64,000 nucleotides of DNA from CADEDV01 sp036383515 (GCA_036383515.1 DASVOE010000114.1:1-64000); one strand, 5' to 3'; positions 1 to 7,779 are shown, counted from the stretch's first letter. Notes: generated by a model from the letters alone, not told the origin. Numbers and translations: made by a program.

Positions 1-191
1 GTAGCGATCTGACTCCATTGTTTAGGCACTTCCACGTTATTCATTTCAAACACTACTTCGCCATTCGGGTTTCGTATCACCGAGGTGCGGTAATCATATT
101 CGAATTGCTCATAGACGTTGAGATCTTCACGAGTGAAGCGACGGGTGAACTGCAAACCGCCTTTGGCGGATGCCTGCTTTTTATTTGCCAT
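1..191 (-). CDS. nrdJ: Adenosylcobalamin-dependent (class II) ribonucleotide reductase, N-terminal fragment
   Basis: The reading frame opens at ATG 191-189 and runs off the left edge, so only the first 63 residues are visible. The protein begins MANKKQASAKGG and continues with FTRRFTREDLNVYEQFEYD, then VIRNPNGEVVFEMNNVEVPK. I recognise this as the N-terminus of the long vitamin-B12-dependent ribonucleoside-diphosphate reductase of Bacteroidota, which makes deoxynucleotides using adenosylcobalamin. Catalytic cysteines lie outside the window. A PduO-type adenosyltransferase at 6.4 kb could supply the cofactor. The family call comes from memory of the N-terminal sequence, so a search with the full gene would settle it. 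Confidence 0.8.
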   Translation of the reverse strand, partial: MANKKQASAKGGLQFTRRFTREDLNVYEQFEYDYRTSVIRNPNGEVVFEMNNVEVPKQWSQIA

Positions 192-619
192 AACTCGAAA
201 GAATTTACTGGGTTAATTGGTCTGGTTCAAAATCCCCTCTGGGTGAAAGGTCTATCGAAAGTATTTTTTACAAATCGAAAATCAAACCTTCAAATATTAA
301 CATTGTGTGGATAAGGAAGTGCGGAAATCCCCAAGTGCTTTCCTGTGTTGAGTTAGCGGATTTTTACACATCCGGATATTCATTTCAGGAGAAATTTTTT
401 TTGGTAGATTCAGTAGCATATATTAAAAAATTATTGTGCCATTCTCATTGCGCTCCAAACGCAAAACAGGTAAGGTTTCCGGGCAATAAAACCAATGAAA
501 CTGTTGCTATCACTGCATTTCATCTTATTACCATCGCTGAAAAGCTTATCCACCCCATCATACAGGAATAATACAATGATAAAAATTAAATAACCTGATT
601 ATTTTGTTTTTTTGCGTAT
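192..619. other. Intergenic region between divergent nrdJ and DUF2490 gene, with DnaA-box-like sites
   Basis: About 430 bases without a convincing gene. It contains one perfect DnaA box, TGTGGATAA at 306-314 (TTATCCACA on the minus strand), and a one-mismatch copy TTATCCACC at 547-555. I see no cobalamin riboswitch core (no GCCACTG-type B12 box), although some class II reductase genes carry one. The 88-codon open frame across 305-571 has no recognisable features. Confidence 0.5.
256..286 (-). promoter_or_regulatory. Possible Bacteroidetes-type promoter of nrdJ
   Basis: Read on the minus strand, TTTG (286-283) is followed after 19 bases by TACTTTCG (263-256). This matches the Bacteroidetes consensus TTTG / TAnnTTTG except for one base of the -7 element. 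It would give a leader of about 60 bases before the nrdJ start at 191. Confidence 0.4.
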
Positions 620-1348
620 ATGAAGAAATACCTGACTGCTACTGTTTTTTTTGTTTTTACATCCGGTTTTTTCAGCGTTGATGCACAAACACAGTTTACC
701 GGCTGGCTAGCATCCTTCAATACATTTAAAACCGGTAAGAAAACAAGTATTCATCTCGACGTACAATGGAGAAGTACGGATGAAATAAAACAAATGCAAA
801 CATTGTTGCTGCGCCCCGGAATAAATTTTCATCTTACCAGGCAATTGACGTTAACAGCAGGATATGCTTTCATCAATAATAAACGAACGATAAATGCTGT
901 CACTGGTTTTGTTCCTGAACATAGAATATGGCAGCAATTATTATTTACACATAAATTGAAAAATATTTTTGTAGCACATCGTTTTCGGGTGGAGCAACGT
1001 TTCATTGCAAAAACAATTATCAATAACAACAATATTGAAACAGATGGCTATGTTATGGCCGGCCGTCTTCGTTATTTTATCAGAAATATAGTGCCGTTAA
1101 AAAAACAAACAGCATTTAAAAAAGGAATGTTTGCTGCATTGCAAAACGAGGTATTCATCAACGCAGGAGGCATTAAAAATGTGAATGGAGAAACTTTTGA
1201 TCAGAACCGGTTATACGGTGCGATAGGTTATCGTCTGAATCCGAAAGCGGACCTTGAGATAGGTTATTTGAATCAATACGTAAATGGACGGGGAAGAACA
1301 TCCGTAAATAATCATGTTATTCAATTGGCGGGTTATCTCAGACTTTGA
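620..1348 (+). CDS. DUF2490 family outer-membrane beta-barrel protein
   Basis: This 242-residue protein starts with a signal peptide (MKKYLTATVFFVFTSGFFSVDA, cut before QTQF). The mature part alternates short amphipathic strands: GWLASFNTFK, LRPGINFHLTRQLTLTAGYAF, LKNIFVAHRFRVEQRF, NRLYGAIGYRL, ADLEIGYLNQYV and HVIQLAGYLRL. It ends in a Leu residue after an aromatic/hydrophobic strand, as beta-barrels often do. Strand pattern, length and the EHRIWQQL and RVEQRF motifs fit DUF2490, a family of predicted outer-membrane barrels of unknown role. It is divergent from nrdJ and lies upstream of the GGGP synthase gene on the same strand with a gap of about 120 bases, so co-transcription is possible. 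Confidence 0.75.
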   Translation: MKKYLTATVFFVFTSGFFSVDAQTQFTGWLASFNTFKTGKKTSIHLDVQWRSTDEIKQMQTLLLRPGINFHLTRQLTLTAGYAFINNKRTINAVTGFVPEHRIWQQLLFTHKLKNIFVAHRFRVEQRFIAKTIINNNNIETDGYVMAGRLRYFIRNIVPLKKQTAFKKGMFAALQNEVFINAGGIKNVNGETFDQNRLYGAIGYRLNPKADLEIGYLNQYVNGRGRTSVNNHVIQLAGYLRL

Positions 1349-1468
1349 GTGACCAGGAAGCCCGGATGAATGGCCTGATGAGTGAAAAAAGTCTTTCGTA
1401 CTTTACCCTCCGAATCCTTTGTAACTCAAAAACTTTTCGGCATTTTTGCAATAATCAACCGGTACCGG

Positions 1469-2224
1469 ATGAAGTCAGAAATTTATTACTCCTTATCAGA
1501 AAAGAAAAAGCAGGGCAAAAAATCATTTGCCGTATTAATTGACCCGGACAAGGTCAATCATGCTGTGCTGGATGAACTGATCGGACTTTCCATTTCGGCC
1601 AAAGTAGACTATCTCCTGGTAGGTGGCAGCCTGGTGATCTCCAACCATCTTGATGAGTGTGTAAAGCATATTAAAAAAAACTGTAGCATCCCTGTCATCC
1701 TTTTTCCGGGCAGTCCTTCGCAGATCAGTAAATATGCCGATGCTTTATTGTATTTATCGCTGATATCAGGTCGTAATCCAGAATTACTGATTGGACAGCA
1801 TGTGGTGTCTGCTCCTTTTGTCAGGCAAAGTGGCCTGGAAATAATGCCTACCGGTTATATTGTAGTGGATGGAGGTGCTCCTACCACTGTTTCGTATATC
1901 AGCAATGCCGCCCCCGTACCTGCGGATAAAAATGAAATAGCCATGTGCACTGCTATGGCAGGAGAAATGCTGGGAATGAAACTAATTTATATGGATGCCG
2001 GCAGCGGCGCCAAACGACCTATCACCGAAAGTATGATCGAAGCGGTGGCTAAACATATTGAAGCTCCATTGATCATTGGCGGCGGCATTATTCATCCTGA
2101 AAAAGCTTATCTCAATTGCAAAGCCGGTGCAGATGTGATCGTAGTAGGAAATGCGATAGAAAAAGATGCCTCACTGATCAAAGAAATGAGTGATGCGGTG
2201 CATTCGATACCAGTGAAAGTATAG
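1469..2224 (+). CDS. Geranylgeranylglyceryl/heptaprenylglyceryl phosphate synthase (GGGPS/PcrB family)
   Basis: The 251-residue TIM-barrel enzyme joins sn-glycerol-1-phosphate to a long prenyl diphosphate, making an ether lipid precursor. Visible family motifs are LIDPDK at residues 23-28, LLVGGS around 49-54, IPVILFPGSPSQIS, YIVVDGGAPT, IYMDAGSGA and IIGGGI. The phosphate-binding Gly-rich loops near the C-terminus are intact. I chose ATG 1469 (MKSEIYYSLSEKKKQGKKS) because family members start this way. An in-frame GTG at 1382 would add 29 residues unlike the family. GGGPS is best known from archaea, but Bacteroidota homologues form a recognised group. The lipid product in this organism is not evident from the window. 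Confidence 0.9.
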   Translation: MKSEIYYSLSEKKKQGKKSFAVLIDPDKVNHAVLDELIGLSISAKVDYLLVGGSLVISNHLDECVKHIKKNCSIPVILFPGSPSQISKYADALLYLSLISGRNPELLIGQHVVSAPFVRQSGLEIMPTGYIVVDGGAPTTVSYISNAAPVPADKNEIAMCTAMAGEMLGMKLIYMDAGSGAKRPITESMIEAVAKHIEAPLIIGGGIIHPEKAYLNCKAGADVIVVGNAIEKDASLIKEMSDAVHSIPVKV

Positions 2225-2233
2225 CAAAAAGAA

Positions 2234-2539
2234 TCATACCCTTCCTTTTAAAACACTATCTCTGCTCTGCTTCTCATGAAGAATAGCATAAACTATTATC
2301 CTGTTTTGAGTATCATCTCTTCTGTAATAGATTACATAGGGAAATCGTTTGACAAATATTCTGGATAACCCCTTATAGACAGATCCATATTCAATTTTTG
2401 GATCTAAAAGCGAGTCAATTGCGTTTACAATTTGTAGTTTGAATTTTTTTCCAAGTTCAGGAGATTTTTTTTCATACCATTTTTGCGCCAACTGAATATC
2501 TCTTTCAGCATAATACAGCACCTGGATTACAGATCGCAT
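2234..2539 (-). CDS. Type II toxin-antitoxin system toxin, RelE/ParE family
   Basis: This 101-residue basic protein has the RelE/ParE plan: an N-terminal strand (VIQVLYYAERDIQLAQKWYEKK), two helices ending in LQIVNAIDSLLDP, then the beta sheet GLSRIFVKRFPYVIYYRRD and IIVYAILHEKQSRD. The A-x3-A/W-Y-E helix and the RFPYVIYY strand are typical of ParE-like toxins. Members either cleave mRNA on the ribosome or poison gyrase. The sequence alone does not tell which. The start lies two bases past the stop of the upstream small gene (2542-2760), the usual antitoxin-first order. Confidence 0.85.
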   Translation of the reverse strand: MRSVIQVLYYAERDIQLAQKWYEKKSPELGKKFKLQIVNAIDSLLDPKIEYGSVYKGLSRIFVKRFPYVIYYRRDDTQNRIIVYAILHEKQSRDSVLKGRV

Positions 2540-2541
2540 GA

Positions 2542-2760
2542 TTAGTCTTTCAATAGTTCTGCCTTAAGTGTCTCCCAGTCTATCCCCTTATCAGGGTTGG
2601 TCTCATATTCAGCTATCCGTTCATTCAAAATATGTTTATGCTCATTAGGTATGTCGTCAATATGGAGATCAAGTAATTTCCGGATTGCTTTTAAAACCCA
2701 ATTATCTTCTGTTCGCAATATTTCAAGAATGATCTCTTTTTTATCTGCATTAATATCCAT
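2542..2760 (-). CDS. Antitoxin of RelE/ParE module (addiction module protein)
   Basis: This 72-residue acidic protein precedes the RelE/ParE toxin gene by two bases. It starts MDINADKKEIILEILRTEDNWVL and ends ETNPDKGIDWETLKAELLKD. The C-terminal pattern (E-Y-x(3)P-x-K-G-I-D-W-E-x-L-K-x-E) matches the putative addiction module component family that pairs with ParE-like toxins. It probably binds and blocks the toxin and represses its own promoter. No DNA-binding fold is obvious at this length. The pair sits alone between GGGP synthase and an unrelated secreted protein. Confidence 0.8.
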   Translation of the reverse strand: MDINADKKEIILEILRTEDNWVLKAIRKLLDLHIDDIPNEHKHILNERIAEYETNPDKGIDWETLKAELLKD

Positions 2761-2805
2761 AAAATAAGCTTTCTTAAAGTTACAAAACTGATAGACAGAA
2801 TAAAA

Positions 2806-3399
2806 CTATTTTACAAAACTCAACAATTGCTTTTTAGAAACCGTTCGTGGTTTACCATTCGTACCCATTACCGGGTTTAATTGCGGAGCAGTTAAGGTTA
2901 GTCGTTCTTTTATCTGTTGTTCTAAAAAAGAACTGGAAGGATCAGCTGAAACACTGTTGACGTTTATTTGTCCATCGGGCTCAATTTCATAATCGATCAG
3001 CACAGAGTATGTCCCGTTTTTTACCTTACCCGATGTGAGCACTTCCGATTTTATAGTGGTGGTAAACTCATCGATAAAAACTTTCCAGGTCTTATTATTG
3101 TCTTTGGGAATGACTTTTTCTGCAGGCGTCGTTCCGGCAGCAGCATTTGTATTCACCACTGCTGTTGTATCCAATCCGGCAGCTATTGCATTTTGTTTTT
3201 CAATAGCCACCGTTTCTTTTTTAATAGAATCGGCAATAATTTTTTGTGCAAGATTGTCCTTGATCTTCAGGCTATCACCCTTCTTCAATACCACACCGGT
3301 ATCGGCTTTTAATTTTCCGCCAAACAATGCTTCTTTTAATGACTGGGAGTTGGCCGAAATGGCCAGCAGTGACAGGGTAAATAATGCTATCGCTTTCAT
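2806..3399 (-). CDS. Secreted protein of unknown function with TonB-C-like tail
   Basis: The 197-residue product begins with a signal peptide (MKAIALFTLSLLAISANS, cut near SQSLKEALF). A low-complexity Ala/Thr/Lys-rich linker covers residues about 40-100. The final 90 residues (KSEVLTSGKVKNGTYSVLIDYEIEPDGQINV and onward to LNPVMGTNGKPRTVSKKQLLSF) look like a small alpha/beta domain. The phrase on a polar Y-x-I-x-P-D-G-x-I strand and the later A-P-x-L-x-P-x-x-x-N-G-K-P resemble TonB C-terminal repeats, but I am not sure of the family. I chose ATG 3399 over GTG 3405 because it gives a clean signal peptide. It lies upstream of the toxin-antitoxin pair and downstream of the kinase gene. Confidence 0.6.
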   Translation of the reverse strand: MKAIALFTLSLLAISANSQSLKEALFGGKLKADTGVVLKKGDSLKIKDNLAQKIIADSIKKETVAIEKQNAIAAGLDTTAVVNTNAAAGTTPAEKVIPKDNNKTWKVFIDEFTTTIKSEVLTSGKVKNGTYSVLIDYEIEPDGQINVNSVSADPSSSFLEQQIKERLTLTAPQLNPVMGTNGKPRTVSKKQLLSFVK

Positions 3400-3445
3400 A
3401 TTCACAATTTACAGTTTTAAAGCAGATAGTCCTGGCTGTAAAGAG

Positions 3446-4081
3446 TTAAAATAACCCGTATAACTGTGCGTCCACTTTGCGGATGATCTCGCCGAAGTCC
3501 TCATCTTTTTCGGCAAACTTGTTTTTGTCCACATCAATGACCAGTAACGCTCCTTCCTTATAATCGCCGATCCATTTATTGTAGTATTCGTTCAATTTTT
3601 TCAAATAATCCAACCGGATGTTCTCTTCATACTCTCTTCCTCTTTTTTGTATCTGGCCTACCAGTGTTGGCACAGATGCATTAAGATAAATCAGCAGGTC
3701 GGGTGGTTGCACCAATGTCTTTAGCGTTTGGAAGAAATGAAAGTAATTATCAAAATCCCGTTTGCTCATCAGCCCCATTTCATGCAGGTTGGGTGCAAAG
3801 ATGTTGGCATCTTCATAAATGGTGCGGTCCTGTATCACCGTTTCTGTTCCCTTCTGTATTTCTACCAGCTGGCGAAGCCGGCTGTTTAAAAAGAAGATTT
3901 GCAGGTTAAAGCTCCAGCGGGGCATATCCTCATAAAAATCCATGAGATAGGGATTATGATCCACGTCTTCAAAATTCGGTATCCACTTGTAATGCTTGCT
4001 CAGCATTTCAGTAAGAGTCGTTTTACCGGCGCCGATATTGCCCGCTATTGCGATATGCTTAGGTTTCTTTGCTTTTGCCAT
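3446..4081 (-). CDS. Deoxynucleoside kinase
   Basis: This 211-residue cytosolic kinase phosphorylates deoxynucleosides in the salvage pathway. It has the P-loop GNIGAGKTT at residues 14-22, the substrate-binding Glu in NFEDV near residue 38, the DRTIYED motif at 85-91 (the family DRS segment, Asp85 as general base and Arg86) and the arginine-rich lid KRGREYE at 146-152. Length and motifs match the dNK/deoxyadenosine-deoxyguanosine kinase family of Bacteroidota. Which base it prefers cannot be read from the sequence. It is downstream of trpS on the same strand with a gap of 99 bases. Together with nrdJ it gives the region two routes to dNTPs. Confidence 0.9.
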   Translation of the reverse strand: MAKAKKPKHIAIAGNIGAGKTTLTEMLSKHYKWIPNFEDVDHNPYLMDFYEDMPRWSFNLQIFFLNSRLRQLVEIQKGTETVIQDRTIYEDANIFAPNLHEMGLMSKRDFDNYFHFFQTLKTLVQPPDLLIYLNASVPTLVGQIQKRGREYEENIRLDYLKKLNEYYNKWIGDYKEGALLVIDVDKNKFAEKDEDFGEIIRKVDAQLYGLF

Positions 4082-4180
4082 AAATGGAGAAATTCCAATA
4101 TAAAAATTCCAACTCCCTGTGAAAGGAAAGATTCAAAGTAAAACTTCTTTTTGGAATTTATGATTTGTATTTGGGGATTT

Positions 4181-5185
4181 TTAATAATAATTCAATCCGA
4201 TCGCCTCCCTTACTAAGGCCATGGTCGCTTTTGCGCTTTTCCTTGCCTTTGCAGCGCCTTTCTCCATCACTTCTTTCAGGTATTTCTCATCATTGCGTAT
4301 GGCTTCTGATCTTTCCCGTATTGGGGTGATAAATTTTACCATATCATCCGCCAGTTGCTTTTTCATATCACCATACCGGATGCTGCAATTGTTATAATCC
4401 TCTTCAAATTTTTGTATAGTGCCGGAAGAACTTACCAGTCTCATCAGTAAAAAAATATTTTCGATATTTTCTGGTTTAGGAGAGTTAGGTGCTATTGGTG
4501 CATCCCCGGTTTTTGCTTTCATTACTTTTTTACGAATCAGTTCATCTTCGTCGGATAAATAAAGGGTGGCGTACTGGTTCTCGCTTTTGCTCATCTTTCC
4601 TGTTCCATCAAGGCTCGGCACTTTTACCAGTTGGCTGCCATAATTAAAAGCTTGTGGTTCCGGAAACACATCACCATAACGATGATTGAACCGGTTGGCA
4701 AAATTGCGGGCCATTTCAAGATGTTGTTCCTGGTCTTTACCCACAGGAACATACGACGCCCTGTGTAAGATAATATCTGCGGTTTGTAATACAGGATAAG
4801 TGAGCAAGCCGGCATTCACATTTTCGGGATGCTGTCTTACTTTCTCTTTGAAGGTCACTGTTTTTTCAAGCTCACCTTTGTAAGCAAGCATGTTTAAATA
4901 TAAATACAACTCCGAGGTTTCATAAATATGACTCTGGCAATATAAGGCCACTTTATCCGGATCCAATCCACAGGCAATATTTTCTGATAATACCCGGTGC
5001 ACATTTGTTTTTAACTCCTTTGTATCCGGATGCGTGGTAAGGGAATGGAGATCGGCCACCATAAAAAAGCATTCATACTCATCCTGCATACGGACATAGT
5101 TGCGCAATGCTCCAAAATAATTACCTAGGTGTAAAAAACCGGTGGGGCGGATGCCACTCATTACTATTTCTTTGTTGCCAGCCAT
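4181..5185 (-). CDS. trpS: Tryptophan--tRNA ligase
   Basis: This 334-residue class I aminoacyl-tRNA synthetase charges tRNA-Trp. The HIGH-type motif is PTGFLHLGN (residues 14-22) and the KMSKS motif is GKMSKS (196-201). The Rossmann core segments VADLHSLTT, SHIYETSELYLYLNMLAYKGELEK and HRASYVPVGKDQEQHLEMAR are all typical of TrpRS. Length is normal (about 330). The gene is divergent from gatC, and the 112-base spacer holds a nested inverted repeat. A TATCTTCG element (5200-5193, minus strand) ends only eight bases before the start codon, which suggests a very short leader. Confidence 0.95.
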   Translation of the reverse strand: MAGNKEIVMSGIRPTGFLHLGNYFGALRNYVRMQDEYECFFMVADLHSLTTHPDTKELKTNVHRVLSENIACGLDPDKVALYCQSHIYETSELYLYLNMLAYKGELEKTVTFKEKVRQHPENVNAGLLTYPVLQTADIILHRASYVPVGKDQEQHLEMARNFANRFNHRYGDVFPEPQAFNYGSQLVKVPSLDGTGKMSKSENQYATLYLSDEDELIRKKVMKAKTGDAPIAPNSPKPENIENIFLLMRLVSSSGTIQKFEEDYNNCSIRYGDMKKQLADDMVKFITPIRERSEAIRNDEKYLKEVMEKGAAKARKSAKATMALVREAIGLNYY

Positions 5186-5210
5186 AGGGCGGCGAAGATA
5201 ATAAAATAGT

Positions 5211-5276
5211 CAGGAGTACTGGGCCATAAGGGTTGAACCTTGTGTAATGAATCTTACTCAAGGTTCCTGACTCCTG
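5211..5276. repeat. Nested inverted repeat between trpS and gatC
   Basis: Two perfect palindromic pairs are nested: outer arms CAGGAGT (5211-5217) and ACTCCTG (5270-5276), inner arms GAACCTTG (5235-5242) and CAAGGTTC (5259-5266). There is no T-run after either side, so it does not look like an intrinsic terminator. It sits between two divergent start codons, so it could be an operator or a leader structure. Function is unknown. Confidence 0.5.
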
Positions 5277-5297
5277 TCTAACGACTATATTTGTAGC

Positions 5298-5588
5298 ATG
5301 GAAGTGAATGATGCATTAGTGGACAAACTGGCCCGCCTTTCGCGGTTGCAGTTTAATGAAACCGAAAAAGCGGAGATCAAAAATGATCTGCAGCGTATGA
5401 TCGGTTTTGTAGAGAAACTAAATGAACTTGACCTGGATGGGGTGAGCCCACTACTCCACATGAGCGAAGATGTAAATGTATTGCGTGAAGATGAAGTAAA
5501 AGGATCCATAACAAGAGAGGATGCCTTCAAAAATGCTCCCCTGCATGACAAACAATTTTTTAAAGTTCCGAAAGTAATAAAGAAATAG
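5298..5588 (+). CDS. gatC: Asp-tRNA(Asn)/Glu-tRNA(Gln) amidotransferase subunit C
   Basis: The 96-residue GatC subunit helps assemble and stabilise the GatCAB amidotransferase, which converts mischarged Glu-tRNA(Gln) or Asp-tRNA(Asn). The protein shows the family signature: DALVDKLARLSRLQFNETEKAEIKNDLQRMIGFVEKL in pieces, then LDLDGVSPLLHM and VLREDEV. It ends with a basic tail (VPKVIKK). gatA and gatB are not in the window, which is common in Bacteroidota. A perfect -7 element TATATTTG (5286-5293) lies only four bases before the ATG, but no TTTG is placed correctly upstream. An ABC ATPase gene follows by 56 bases. Confidence 0.93.
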   Translation: MEVNDALVDKLARLSRLQFNETEKAEIKNDLQRMIGFVEKLNELDLDGVSPLLHMSEDVNVLREDEVKGSITREDAFKNAPLHDKQFFKVPKVIKK

Positions 5589-5644
5589 GCTATGAGCTTT
5601 TGGCTGCGAGCTATAAGCCAGGCATAAACAAGTAACCAGCTTAT

Positions 5645-6352
5645 ATGAGCATAATTCATCTGGAAAATATCCGCAAGAGTTATTTCATGGGGAAGAATGA
5701 ATTGGAAGTGCTGAAAGGCATTTCGCTGGATATTTCCAAAAATGAGTACGTAGCCTTAATGGGTCCATCTGGTTCAGGCAAGAGTACGTTGATGAATATT
5801 TTAGGTTGCCTGGATACAGCCAGTGCAGGAAAGTATGTACTCAACAATAAGGATGTAAGTAAAATGGAAGATAATTCCCTGGCAGAAGTGCGGAATAAAG
5901 AAATAGGATTTGTGTTTCAGCAGTTCAATTTATTACCCCGCTTAACGGCCCTGGAAAATGTAGCATTGCCCCTTGTGTATGCAGGTATGGGGCGTAAACT
6001 ACGAAATGAAAAAGCCCTGCACGTATTGGATATGGTAAGTCTTAGTGACCGCAGCCATCACCGACCTAATGAATTGAGTGGCGGACAATCACAGCGGGTG
6101 GCTATCGCAAGAGCGTTGGTGAATGATCCGGCCATTATACTGGCAGATGAACCAACGGGTAACCTAGATACCAAAACCTCTTATGAGATCATGGAAATAT
6201 TTAACCGCATCCATTCCGGGGGAAATACCATAGTTCTTGTGACCCACGAAGAAGATATTGCCAATCATGCACACCGTATTGTGAGGCTTCGTGACGGAGT
6301 AATTGAAACCGATAAAAAGAATGAAAAAATGGGCAGCTATGCCTCGCATTAA
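5645..6352 (+). CDS. ABC transporter ATP-binding protein (MacB/LolD-type)
   Basis: The 235-residue ATPase has a complete nucleotide-binding domain: Walker A GPSGSGKST (40-48), Q-loop FQQFNLLPRLTALENV, signature LSGGQSQRVAIARAL (from 144), Walker B IILADEPTGNLD (from 164) and switch His201 in LVTHEED. The LPRLTALENVALPL segment is typical of the MacB/LolD/FtsE group, which powers mechanotransmission-type export or lipoprotein release rather than classic substrate pumping. No permease gene is adjacent, so the partner must be elsewhere. The gene probably shares a transcript with gatC upstream. It is distinct from the second LolD-like ATPase at 7.0-7.7 kb. Confidence 0.9.
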   Translation: MSIIHLENIRKSYFMGKNELEVLKGISLDISKNEYVALMGPSGSGKSTLMNILGCLDTASAGKYVLNNKDVSKMEDNSLAEVRNKEIGFVFQQFNLLPRLTALENVALPLVYAGMGRKLRNEKALHVLDMVSLSDRSHHRPNELSGGQSQRVAIARALVNDPAIILADEPTGNLDTKTSYEIMEIFNRIHSGGNTIVLVTHEEDIANHAHRIVRLRDGVIETDKKNEKMGSYASH

Positions 6353-6428
6353 AGATTTAAATTTTCGGGCGAATCACGATACAACTTTTCTTTTGTGAGA
6401 TTTGTTTCAACTGAACATTCTTTCAATT

Positions 6429-6989
6429 ATGGCTTCAAAGATTTATACTAAAACAGGTGACAAGGGAACAACCTCTCTTATTGGCGGCACCAAAGTTCCT
6501 AAATCTCATCTTCGGATTGAAGCTTACGGAACGGTGGATGAATTGAATTCTTATATAGGTCTTTGCAAAGATTTGCTCACAGACGAAAACAGCCGGGCCA
6601 TTTTACTGGAAGTACAAGATCGTTTATTCACGATCGGCTCCTCATTGGCCTGTGACCCTATCAAAGAACCAAAAATGCGAATACCTGACCTCAAAGAAGA
6701 AGATGTTGTGTTGCTGGAAAAAGAAATGGATAAAATGAATGATGTTATTCCAGCGATGAAAAGCTTTATACTACCCGGTGGCCATGCTACTGTTTCGCAT
6801 CTGCATATTGCCCGCTGCGTATGCCGCAGGGCTGAAAGATGTTGTGTAAGATTGGAGCTCGAAAGCCTGGAAGTGGACCAGGTTATTTTAAAATATCTCA
6901 ATCGTCTCAGCGATTATTTATTTGTCCTCAGCCGTTATGCCGGGCACCAGTTACAGTTAAATGAAATTCCATGGAAACCCAGGGTATAG
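6429..6989 (+). CDS. PduO-type cob(I)alamin adenosyltransferase
   Basis: The 186-residue enzyme transfers an adenosyl group from ATP to cob(I)alamin, giving adenosylcobalamin. The N-terminal ATP loop TKTGDKGTTSLIGG is the family signature. Further conserved segments are VDELNSYIGLCKDLL, LFTIGSSLA, FILPGG and the helix CRRAERCCVRL with the catalytic Arg/Glu. ATG 6429 (MASKIYTKTGDKG) fits the family start. A TTG at 6402 would add nine unmatched residues. It could feed the B12-dependent ribonucleotide reductase at the left edge. It precedes a convergent lolD-like gene with a 12-base gap. Confidence 0.93.
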   Translation: MASKIYTKTGDKGTTSLIGGTKVPKSHLRIEAYGTVDELNSYIGLCKDLLTDENSRAILLEVQDRLFTIGSSLACDPIKEPKMRIPDLKEEDVVLLEKEMDKMNDVIPAMKSFILPGGHATVSHLHIARCVCRRAERCCVRLELESLEVDQVILKYLNRLSDYLFVLSRYAGHQLQLNEIPWKPRV

Positions 6990-7001
6990 TTGACATCCAG
7001 A

Positions 7002-7658
7002 TTAACTACTCACTATTTTCCCATCCTTCATATGCAGTACCCGGTCACTGAGCTGTGCCAGCTCTTCATTATGGGTAACAATCAGGAAAGTTTGATCGAA
7101 TTGTTTACGCAGTTCAAAAAATAACTGGTGAAGCTCTGTGGCGTTGGCCGAATCAAGGTTACCCGTTGGCTCATCCGCAAAAACAATATCAGGTTTATTG
7201 ATCAAAGCCCGGGCTACTGCCACTCTTTGCTGCTCACCTCCCGATAATTGATTAGGTTTATTTTCCATACGATGAGATAACCCCAGCATCGTAAGCAATT
7301 CTCTGGCCCTTTCTTCAACCTCTTTTTTCTTTTTGCCGGCCAGCCAACCGGGAATACAAACATTCTCCAAAGCCGTAAATTCAGGTAATAAATGATGGAA
7401 CTGGAAAACAAACCCGATATGTTTATTTCGGAAGGTCGCCAGTTTTTTCTCACTCAATGAATGGATGCCTGCCTGGTTCATACTTACCTCGCCTGTATCA
7501 GCCCTATCCAATGTACCCAAAATATGGAGTAGTGTGCTCTTTCCCGACCCGGAGGGGCCTACTATTGATACGATCTCGCCTTTTTGTATGTCAATATCAA
7601 CACCTTTCAACACCTCTACCTTGCCATACCGCTTATGAATATTTTTTCCGCTTAACAT
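7002..7658 (-). CDS. lolD: ABC transporter ATP-binding protein, LolD-like
   Basis: The 218-residue ATPase carries Walker A GPSGSGKST (34-42), Q-loop FQFHHLLPEFTALENV, signature LSGGEQQRVAVARAL (from 138), Walker B IVFADEPTGNLD (158-169) and switch His in LIVTHNEEL. FQFHHLLPEFTALENV is strongly characteristic of LolD, the ATPase of the LolCDE complex that releases lipoproteins from the inner membrane for delivery to the outer membrane. LolC/E are not nearby, as is usual in Bacteroidota. Convergent with the adenosyltransferase gene. The upstream 219 bases hold the promoter of the divergent DUF2795 gene. Confidence 0.88.
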   Translation of the reverse strand: MLSGKNIHKRYGKVEVLKGVDIDIQKGEIVSIVGPSGSGKSTLLHILGTLDRADTGEVSMNQAGIHSLSEKKLATFRNKHIGFVFQFHHLLPEFTALENVCIPGWLAGKKKKEVEERARELLTMLGLSHRMENKPNQLSGGEQQRVAVARALINKPDIVFADEPTGNLDSANATELHQLFFELRKQFDQTFLIVTHNEELAQLSDRVLHMKDGKIVSS

Positions 7659-7779
7659 GCAGCTAAATTCCGTTTTAATTAATCAAATATCCATAAATCA
7701 AATCCACCGTCAAAAAGCATATTGGTAGTGGGAATGGGATTTTTAAGAAAATCTTCAAAATCCTGTCAGCAACTAATGA

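Noticed and set aside
223..236. T-arm-like GGTTCAAAATCC, possible tRNA
   Set aside because: The loop is one base too long and no acceptor, D or anticodon stems fit around it.
305..571. 88-codon plus-strand open frame upstream of the DUF2490 gene
   Set aside because: No signal peptide, membrane helix or family resemblance, and the 5' end overlaps the DnaA-box region. Treated as non-coding.
1382..1468. GTG-started N-terminal extension of the GGGP synthase gene
   Set aside because: The added 29 residues do not resemble the family N-terminus, whereas ATG 1469 gives the expected start and length.
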